From NCBI GenBank assembly GCA_911387785.2, contig OU426980.1, forward strand, positions 54,140,595 to 54,204,594: a DNA stretch of 64,000 nucleotides, in the 5' to 3' direction. Position 1 is the stretch's first letter. The number at the start of each line of letters is the position of its first letter. Below are positions 56,783 to 64,000 of this stretch, piece by piece. Made by a program: the position numbers and the translations under genes. Below the pieces are notes generated by a model that saw only the letters and a list, made by a program, of their open reading frames with translations, had not been told where the DNA came from and did not search any database. This DNA is from Aelia acuminata. Its lineage: Eukaryota > Arthropoda > Insecta > Hemiptera > Pentatomidae.

Positions 56783-57900
56783 CTACAATTTTAGTACAAT
56801 TTTCGGGCCAGTTTTTTGGCATGGGAACATTCTTCATTAAACCATGGTTTGTTAATCCTTCCTGAATACTTATTGTTATTATCCATTTTTTTTTAGTGTA
56901 CCTGATTCCAACATTAGGTTCTACAGAACATTTACAAAATGTGTATACATTTCATCTGTTGATATGTATTCCCGATTATTGATATGACTTTCTCTAAGAC
57001 ATAGCTGTAGTTTGTTGAGACTTGTTTCCGTTCTATCCGGGATAATAGAATGAAAAACTATCTTTGTTTTTATCAGTAATATGGGGATCTGTCGAAATTG
57101 TATCTATTACAATTAGGCACAATAAATGATCGGATAATTCTGAGATATTAATAACCCTTGTTGGGTTTCCAGGTAAGAATAGCAACTACCAAAAAATAAA
57201 AAATATTGCAGTTTATTATAACAAAAAGAAAATAAAACAAAATATGGATGGGTAGCTGTTCTTCTGCCGCAATCCCGCAGTGACCCCAAGTTGCTGCAAT
57301 CAATACAGTTGTAAATCGGCCAGAACTGGGGAAGGACCCAACACTGTTGCGAACTGTAACGAAATTGATTGTAAGACTGAGCCAGGGGGAGGGGTGACCT
57401 AACCTAGGGTTAATGATAATTATAAGTACTGTTAAAATAAAAAATAGTTAATATAGCTGCTTTTAGCAGTATTTTTTCATAATTAAATAGCTAAAAGTGC
57501 TTAAAACGAGAAAAAAATATTTGGAGGAAAAAACTTAGCTGTTTCGCTGGGCCCTGAGCCCGATAGGGTAACCTGTCGGGAAGATAACAATAAAGAGTGA
57601 AAAAATGCTCAAATTCAACCAACTGAAGCAACCGGCAGTTGTCCAATTAATCCAGTACTATATGGTTCACTGCCAATTCAAAAGTTATACGTTTAAACTA
57701 TTAACTGAAGATAGAAGAATCACCTTATTGCAGATTCTGTGGAAATGAGTGAGACAGCTCACCTTATCTGTTGGTGCGATCGATTGGCTCAATTAGGATT
57801 TAGAATCTTTGGAAAGGAGAATAACCAGAGTTGGGCATATTCATATTAAAAAATACGATTACAAATTGATATAATTATTTCAGACTAAATTTATAAATTT
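56783..57900. other. Intron sequence, nothing recognised
   Basis: AT-rich with a GC-richer portion at 57240-57620 (for example CCGCAATCCCGCAGTGACC). The first 200 bases may still be LINE (minus) but no motif can be read. Confidence 0.4.
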
Positions 57901-58235
57901 CTTTTTTTGATTTCTCCACATTGGTATACATTATTGGGTTAACCCTTTATATGGAAATCACATCAGTACATAGTGATGAAATTATATCGATTATGAGATT
58001 CCGTCTTCAGGTATCAATTTATTACAACATACAAAACATCAATATTGAGGTTGGCTTTTGGGTTATCCAAGGTGCTGATTATGAAAATGATATCAATTTC
58101 GAGATTCCGTTGTCAGGTATCGTTTTATAATTACTTATACATTATAATTGATATTGGGGTTGGCTATAAGGTTTAAAAGGCGGTGATTAAGAAAATAACA
58201 TCGGTTTTGTGATTGAACCTGAGAGATGAGAACCT
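57901..58235. repeat. Degenerate tandem repeat, unit about 106 bp
   Basis: GAGATTCCGTCTTCAGGTATC at 57995 recurs as GAGATTCCGTTGTCAGGTATC at 58101, and a weaker third copy follows near 58207. Each is followed by AT-rich spacer and (A/T)TTGA(T/G)ATTG(A/G)GGTTGGCT. No larger element is recognised. Confidence 0.7.
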
Positions 58236-58985
58236 GATTAAGGTTCAAACAGTCTGGTCAGCCTTAGAAGCCCTTAATATTTACTGACATTCTTGAAATA
58301 ACCTTTTTTGACTCAGGTATTAAATTGAGCACATAGTAGACCCAAAGGAGTTGAGATGCACATAGCCACATTATAAAATAAAAGTCACAAGGAAGAACTA
58401 TGATACTCGAGTACAGGGAAAAAGACGAGAGATAATGCAGGATAATGGCAAGGTACATGCTCTAAAAAGGAACTCAACTGAGTGGTAAAGACAAAAAATA
58501 TGATAATGATTATTTAGAAAAATGACTTGACTAACGATCCTAAAATTGATAATGTAAAATGTGTTTAAAAGCAAATTTACTACATGCCCTGGAACCCCCT
58601 CCCTTTTTTTCTATATTTCCAACACACAAATATAGGATAAATTTTATGATAAAAAAAGAAGTAATAACTTGCAATTATATTGATATTAGGTAGCTAATTT
58701 TTTGTTTGAATTAAATAGAGGCCAAGGGAAAATAATAATTTGCCTAAATCTCCAGCATATTCATCACTAACATAAAAAACTTAATTAAATTATGAATATT
58801 ATGTACTTTATTCAAATTTATGTAACAAACAAAGTAACAAACCTTGATTCCTTTCTTTTAAAAGAAAAATATTAATAAATTACATAGGACTATGTAATAT
58901 TAGAAAAAAAAAACCTTGATCAGCAAATTAACATATTTAAGATACCATTGAAAATTATAACTAAGATTTAGAATAAAGTATTTAC
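58236..58985. other. Intron sequence, nothing recognised
   Basis: AT-rich DNA directly downstream of B56 exon b (gene direction). A 64-codon minus frame (58264-58458) has no motif. Confidence 0.4.
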
Positions 58986-59045
58986 CTTCCTAAAATCTCC
59001 AACAGTTCTGCAATACCATTGTGGCGTTCAGTTTCATAAATAAAA
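58986..59045 (-). CDS. PPP2R5: B56 coding exon b
   Basis: 60 bp. One base completes the split codon, then FIYETERHNGIAELLEILG, then two bases of the next split codon (Ser). It carries the equivalent of Ile227 of the substrate pocket. Acceptor TTTTTTAG, donor AG|GTAAAT. Separated from exon a by the shortest intron (282 bp). Confidence 0.96.
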
Positions 59046-59326
59046 CTAAAAAATTAAAAAAAAAAAGAAGTAAAAAAATGAAATTTAGCTTTGAACAAAT
59101 GAAATCTAATTTTTACAAGTTTATAATTGTAAAAAAATTGACACTTAACAAATGAAAAAATATATCAAGCATAAGAGAACTCACTGTATATATTCTTATA
59201 TGCTTTAAGAGCAGGTGTTTAATATGGCTACTATAAGGTTAGTTAAATAATTTATTTTCAATTATTTAAAGTTGTGAATACCAACAAATAACAATGTTGA
59301 TATATTTATTAATTCATTTATAATTA

Positions 59327-59458
<132 letters not shown>

Positions 59459-59865
59459 CTACAAAACAAAAGTGAAAAAATTAATTATATGCTAATTAAT
59501 GTTTTAATGCTGACTGCATTGCTAAAAAATAACTAGATGGATAACTGGAAAATATTAAACCTTTCTCTACTGCTTATACAAATCTGTGCGCTGGGCCAGC
59601 ACTCCCTTAGTGCTACTATCACAAATTTGTGCGGGGAGGGGAGCACACACTGAGTGCTACTCGACACTTATTTGTGATTCTTAACTACTGAACCCTAAGA
59701 GATAGCATCTAGTGGCTTCTATATCAACTAATACTCTTTAAACGCCACTATATAGGGTAGGCATCTCTTTTTCGATTTTTGCATTCTCTCTGATTGTTTC
59801 TGTTCCAGCCTTTATACCTGGTTTTGGCCAATTTTTAACTTTTGATGTCACAATCAACAAAATGA
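59459..59865. other. Intron sequence with short hairpins
   Basis: DNA upstream of B56 exon a. At 59580-59690 the words ATTTGTG and AGTGCTACT occur as direct repeats (CTTAGTGCTACTATCACAAATTTG and TGAGTGCTACTCGACACTTATTTG, described in part), giving weak symmetry. No gene. Confidence 0.4.
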
Positions 59866-60424
59866 TGTAAGGCCCGATAACAGTTACCTGGAACAGTTAC
59901 GATCGGAGCCGTTCTAATCGTGACTTTGATGTGCGCTGAACCGCTAATACAGAAGAACGTAACAGTTCCTTTAAAGTAACTGTTCCCCTTACAGTGACAA
60001 GCTCCAAGAGTTCTAGGGGTGGGGAGTAGCGTCCAGCTGGTGCACAATTGGCGTTTGTGTGATTGATATGAAAATCGGTGATCGATCAGTTGATTAATTG
60101 GGGCATGATGAACTAGCTCCATATTCAACCGCACACAGTAAACAAATACAAAACAAATTGAGAACTCCTGGCTACCTAATCCTAGAGTTATAAACTTTGC
60201 TAACTAAAATTAAAACATATTCAATCCAAAATAAGTATATGATAAATTATTATTCTACAAAAAAAAAAGTCTCTTCTCTCGTTTCAATAAAAAAAATGAT
60301 AATTTATTAAACTAATGTACAAACAAAATAAAACTACTATTAATAAATAAAACTACTCAATTAAAACAAATAGATAATTGAAAGAAAACAAATAAAATTA
60401 ATGAAAAAGAGAACGGCTCTAACA
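59866..60424 (-). repeat. Putative 3' LTR of the BEL/Pao remnant
   Basis: On the minus strand it starts TGTTAGAGCCGTTCTC right after GGTGGGCGGTA, the usual BEL polypurine/LTR border, and would end GGGCCTTACA at 59866. About 559 bp. Without a partner LTR the inner edge is inferred from TG...CA. Confidence 0.5.
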
Positions 60425-60655
60425 TACCGCCCACCAAAATGTAACATAAATTTTCAGAATCAAAGGTCCCCAGCAGTGGGGAGTAAGGGAGCTAATTTCG
60501 AAACTGGCCTTATGTAATCTCAAGTTGAGGTCCAGATTTTCACTACTCTAATTATCCCATTGTCTCCAGGAAACACATCGATGACGCTCCCTTTGGGCCA
60601 TCTTGTTAACAGGATATTAGGCTTCGTTAATAATACTAGAGTACCAGGGGATATA
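60425..60655 (-). pseudogene. BEL integrase C-terminal end
   Basis: Minus strand: NISPGTLVLLTKPNILLTRW, PKGSVIDVFPGDNGIIRVV, then RPVSKLAPLLP and FGGRYVRAV. This is the typical BEL/Pao integrase tail (HWPLGRI...GSDGVVRVV...RPI.KL.PLP). A stop occurs after WTST. Confidence 0.8.
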
Positions 60656-60868
60656 TTAGGAGTATTTAAAGTCCATTTTACTTGTAAAAAGTTCAGGAAA
60701 TTGTATCTCCAGCGATTGCAAAAATTGCATGCCTAGGATCTTAATTGTAGTGTCTTCCATATTACAGAGTGATACTGCGTACTCTACTTCTTCTGATGAG
60801 ACATTTTTGACAAGCTGATGTTCATTGCTACACCATTTATTCAAGGTGAAACCTCCTTTAGATAGCAA
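60656..60868 (-). pseudogene. BEL reverse transcriptase scrap
   Basis: Minus strand: MLSKGGFTLNKWCSNEHQLV and TTIKILGMQF correspond to the late RT region of BEL/Pao Pol (GGF.L.KW.SN ... KILGL.W). Everything before it in RT is missing. Confidence 0.75.
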
Positions 60869-61104
60869 AGCAATAAGTTCGTTTTGTAATTCTGATTTGG
60901 TCGATTACGATGGCCATAGTACGCAACTGAGGCAAATCCTGAAACAAGGGACTTGATACTTTCCACCTGTATTCCACCTGATATTGGATGGTTACTAAAC
61001 CCTACTAACCTTTGAGGTTTTCTAATCTTCGACAACCCTAATTGGTTTGCAAGTTTGGTGGTAATGAAGGATCGCTGGGAACCACTGTCCACAAGTATTC
61101 TCAA
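60841..61104 (-). pseudogene. BEL aspartic protease
   Basis: Minus strand: MRILVDSGSQRSFITTKLAN, the DSGSQ.SFI active-site motif that marks BEL/Pao proteases, followed by GLSKIRKPQRLVGFSN. The second half is out of frame. Confidence 0.82.
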
Positions 61105-61197
61105 TTGATGACACTGTCCAAATTTATCTTGGATTCTTGCTTGTGCTGTTCCAAGAAGAACATTAATATTCTCTCGAATATTAATGTTCGATTAATA

Positions 61198-61503
61198 TCA
61201 TCGAAGACAAAAGAATAGCTGTATTATTTTGTGGACTAAAATCGTTACGAATGACAATATCATCTGATTGTAGCTGGGATGGTGGTGCGAGGATTGAGGA
61301 TAAACGTCATTTTTGTTTGAGGGATGACTTGTGCTCATAGTTTTTGATTGTGAACTACTTGCTTTCATACCATTTGGGGACTCGTTATTGGATCTTGCTT
61401 CAGTCGCAAAATGGAGCATAGTATGATGTAAAAGGCTACACTGCTTGCATGAATGTTTTGAAGGGCAATTTGCCACAGAGTGACCCGCACAAAAGCAGTT
61501 CAA
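61198..61503 (-). pseudogene. BEL Gag zinc knuckle
   Basis: Minus strand: NCFCAGHSVANCPSKHSCKQ then CSLLHHTMLHF, the (C.SPGH...C....C..C...HH..LH) arrangement of BEL Gag C-termini. The following Ser/Asn/Pro-rich linker leads toward the protease. Confidence 0.8.
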
Positions 61504-61857
61504 TGATCAATTAAAAACTTTCATTTGGTTAAATCTTTGTTCGGAATCACATTGCGAAAGTGGAACAATCGATAAGGCGATTTGTACTTATACACATATG
61601 TCACAAAACTTGTTCAGACTTTGCATTGGTCATCAAGACTTGTTTAGGTACTCTTACTTATTGTATGAGTGCGATGATTTATTGCTTGAAGTCAATTAGC
61701 AGATTGCAATTCCACCATCTGCTGGGCAATAAATTCCACAAAATCTTGCCAAGTAGGCAAATGGGCTTTTGTGCTGAATGTCATCTCAAAACGTTAGCGG
61801 GTTCTGCTATCTAATAGCCTAATAATACTGGTATATAGTATGAAACCGGCTGGATCA

Positions 61858-62560
61858 TCAAGATTTAATTTGAGAAAAGCCGATGCGCTCTCTAAGACTG
61901 AAGATGACAAATTTTCTAAACTGGACGTTGTGTTTTGTCAGTGCTGGGAAATTAAAAATGTTTATAAGATGATAAGTTGCCTGTATTCGAAGACTGTCAA
62001 AACGTTCAGTAAGTGCATCCCAAGAAATGGTATGACCTTGATCATTTATTTGAATAGCTGCTGTCGTTTGTGCGACAGGTCCTTTCAAATTCGACTTTAG
62101 GTAGTGAAACTTCTGAAGATCATTAAGTTCCTCATTATCATGGATTAGAGAGACAAAGGTATCCCTAAATTAAGGCCAATATGATATGTGTCACGAAAAC
62201 GAGGGGATATTTATTACGGGAATTCATAGATGAAAGTTTGTTTCATGCTAAGAAATTTCTCGAGAAGATGTATCACCGTTATTGGATTCGTTTATTTTTT
62301 CACAGAAAACATCAAACGACAGAGCCTCATAGAAACATTTAAGGGTTTTATCCTTAAGATCTTTATATTCCTGAATATCTTTTACCGTTGTTCGAGCTAA
62401 TTTCCAAATTTTGCCATATTTAGAAAGAAATTTATCATGTGTATAATCCAAACGAGAAAGCCGTGCTTGGAATAGCCCCCTTTTGTGAGCATCTGTACTA
62501 GATGCCCGTTCAAGAGCACTAGTTGCTTGTATATCATTGGCGGAGATCATTGAATTCATC
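61858..62560 (-). pseudogene. BEL Gag body
   Basis: Minus strand, two frames. 62248-62560 begins MISANDIQATSALERASSTD with HKRGLFQARLSRLDYTHD, and 61858-62100 has LKGPVAQTTAAIQI, ALTERFDSLRIQATYHLI and NIFNFPALTKHNVQFRKF, both typical of BEL/Pao Gag. Frames shift between them at about 62100-62250. Confidence 0.72.
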
Positions 62561-62649
62561 TTCCAATATTTCCGAATCATAATCCACCTCGGCGGTAGGT
62601 TTTTGTGGCATCCTAAAAGTTGCTTTGGTAAATTAAAATACAAAATATA

Positions 62650-63867
62650 GGGGAGAGCGGGGTTGGTTGGCATAGGGGGTAGGTTGGCCTTTGGCTTATA
62701 ATTTTCGTCACACCTGTTGTGAAGGGGCCACAATCGTACCATGTGACCCCCTCGACCTCAGGAGTCTTGTCCTGAGGTTTCAGTCTGATGCTAACAGTGT
62801 AGAGTAGTGTGTGCCTCATTGATTGATTTTACAACATTTAAGTAATTTTTTAAATTTTCAATAAATTTGGTTTTAAGGCATGGCAAAACATTTGACTCCG
62901 ATTCTGTTCACACAGCCCCAAACTCCTTTGAAAAAGCTAACCTTTCAACTAACCAGTTTCTTGTTTGGTTGTTCTCCCCTGTCCTGGCAGCCATCTTTCA
63001 TATTTCTCCTTTGCGGTTAGTTGGCTATCTTCAACTGGGGTTTATTGGCGCAGTAGCAAGTCACAAAAGTAATGTAAACATAAACAAAGGTGAAACTTCC
63101 ACTTGTCTTTAGTTCTAGCGAGGAGGAGAAGAGCAATATTTCCTATGCAAAAAGAGACGACAGTCTAAACCTAAACGGAATCTTTAGGAACAATGAAAAA
63201 GATAATGACATTAAAGATCACCTTCAGCCGCAATCGAAGCTTATTGATGAACCAGCCACACCTTGCTACCATGAAAATAAAACTAGTGCACCGCAGACAC
63301 TTTCTCATTATACGATTGAAGGGCCAGAGAATATTTATCCTGCCTAGTTTTTGAAGATGTGTTAAATTCGTTTTGTTTTATGGAAAATTTGTTTACATTG
63401 TTCTTACACAATGATGCTTCTAAGCCATTACATTTTTCTGATTTCTGCTGTTTGAAATGTTCTGGAAATTTGTTTAATTGAAATAAATGCATATGGTAAA
63501 ATACAGCACATTGTCATTCTATTTTCCCTTAAGAGCTGTTAAAAACCGATCAAAATTATTATATCATCATAGTGCAGCTTTTAATAACAATAATATTTGT
63601 CAGGCAGTACTTGAATGAGATGTCAAACAACCTCACCATCTAGGCCAACCTGCCCCACACGGGGGGGGGGGGATTGGCATACTCTGGCTTGACGAGTTCT
63701 TAAATTTCCAATGATCATAGTGTTAAATATTATGTGTAGAAAAAAATACTTGAAGTACTCTAATACTTGGGGTTTACAGTGGTATCAGTCATATTGGGAT
63801 TATATTAACAGGAATGACTCAACAATAAAAAAAGTGAAAACTGTTGCCAACCAACCCCATTCTCCCC
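62650..63867. mobile_element. TA-flanked DNA element with 24-bp inverted ends
   Basis: Ends GGGGAGAGCGGGGTTGGTTG (62650) and, inverted, GGGGAGAATGGGGTTGGTTG (63867), both bordered by TA (62648-62649 and 63868-63869), which points to a Tc1/mariner/pogo-type element. Internal near-terminal words (GGTTGGCC at 62690 and GGCCAACCTGCCCC at 63641, then a G12 run) are also inverted. It holds two small plus frames, 62867-63112 and 63090-63347, of which the second has an acidic stretch SSSEEEKSNISYA. A degraded transposase C-terminus is possible but unproved. Confidence 0.75.
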
Positions 63868-63869
63868 TA

Positions 63870-64000
63870 CAAATGCTATATACTAAAAATTTGATCTATG
63901 TATAGAGAACCACACATAAGAACCACTTTTTAGTATTTTTGTCACAATTTATACAACAGAAGCTATTTTTATACCAGCTATTAATTTATTAAAGCTATTT
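63870..64000. other. Window edge, nothing recognised
   Basis: AT-rich intron DNA. The next upstream B56 exon must lie beyond the window. Confidence 0.4.

Larger units (their letters stand above)
59866..62611 (-). mobile_element. BEL/Pao LTR retrotransposon remnant with large internal deletions
   Basis: Minus strand order from 62611 leftwards: gag, gag zinc knuckle, protease, a short piece of RT, the last part of integrase, then an LTR (59866-60424). The protease lies directly against the RT piece and the RT piece directly against the integrase tail, so most of RT, all of RNase H and most of integrase are deleted. The 5' LTR was not found; the inverted-repeat element at 62650 lies where it should start. 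Confidence 0.8.

Overview
The window is animal (metazoan) nuclear DNA. It is very AT-rich, has spliced genes with GT-AG introns, and is crowded with transposable elements. The transposon mix (Tc1 DD34E, hAT, Ty3/Gypsy, BEL/Pao, several LINE clades, and a DUF7869-type transposon common in arthropod genomes) together with the protein similarity points to an invertebrate, most likely an arthropod. A crustacean such as a copepod is my guess; no marker in the window fixes the species.

The one host gene I recognise lies on the minus strand and spans about 43 kb (59458 down to 16286). It encodes a B56 (B-prime) regulatory subunit of protein phosphatase 2A of the gamma/delta (PPP2R5C/D, Drosophila wrd) class. 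Eight coding exons, of 131, 60, 214, 120, 128, 102, 190 and 147 bp, join in frame into 363 codons plus a stop. All have GT-AG borders and matching phases. The 5' coding exons lie beyond base 64000. Most of the exons are too short to stand out as long open frames, and nearly all the longer open frames in the window are transposon relics inside its introns.

Layout from left to right. 1-5663: a hAT-like DNA element split by a Ty3/Gypsy retrotransposon (61-5198, 307-bp LTRs, GACAT target duplication, broken pol). 5664-9762: AT-rich flank with a small MITE. 9763-12195: a complete DNA transposon with 36-bp terminal inverted repeats, an AACT target duplication and an almost intact two-exon transposase-like gene. 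12196-16285: flank downstream of the B56 gene. Last intron (16433-24841): a 3.3-kb hAT foldback element with arms of about 745 bp and an 8-bp target duplication, then a Helitron-like repeat interrupted by a decayed Gypsy copy. Intron 25032-32807: a 5'-truncated LINE. Intron 32910-39009: a chimeric LTR element with inverted internal parts, a Helitron-like repeat and a TTAA-flanked MITE. Intron 39138-45508: a 1.5-kb Tc1 element and a 3-kb LINE whose tail ends about 10 bases from a B56 splice donor. Intron 45629-50521: a composite inverted-repeat element carrying four tRNA-like units (three at a 295-bp period). Intron 50736-58985: pieces of at least three LINEs. Upstream of the 59328-59458 exon: a deleted BEL/Pao element (59866 to about 62610) and a 1.2-kb TA-flanked inverted-repeat element (62650-63867).

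The observations most worth a second look are (i) two loci with the same duplication-insert-duplication layout, each insert copied from elsewhere in the window, (ii) the LTR element whose internal region is a forward/inverted mosaic yet is flanked by a clean 5-bp target duplication, (iii) the nearly intact DUF7869-type transposon, and (iv) the 295-bp tandem array of tRNA-like units. All coordinates, repeats and motifs were read by eye; family names rest on recognised motifs, not on a database search.
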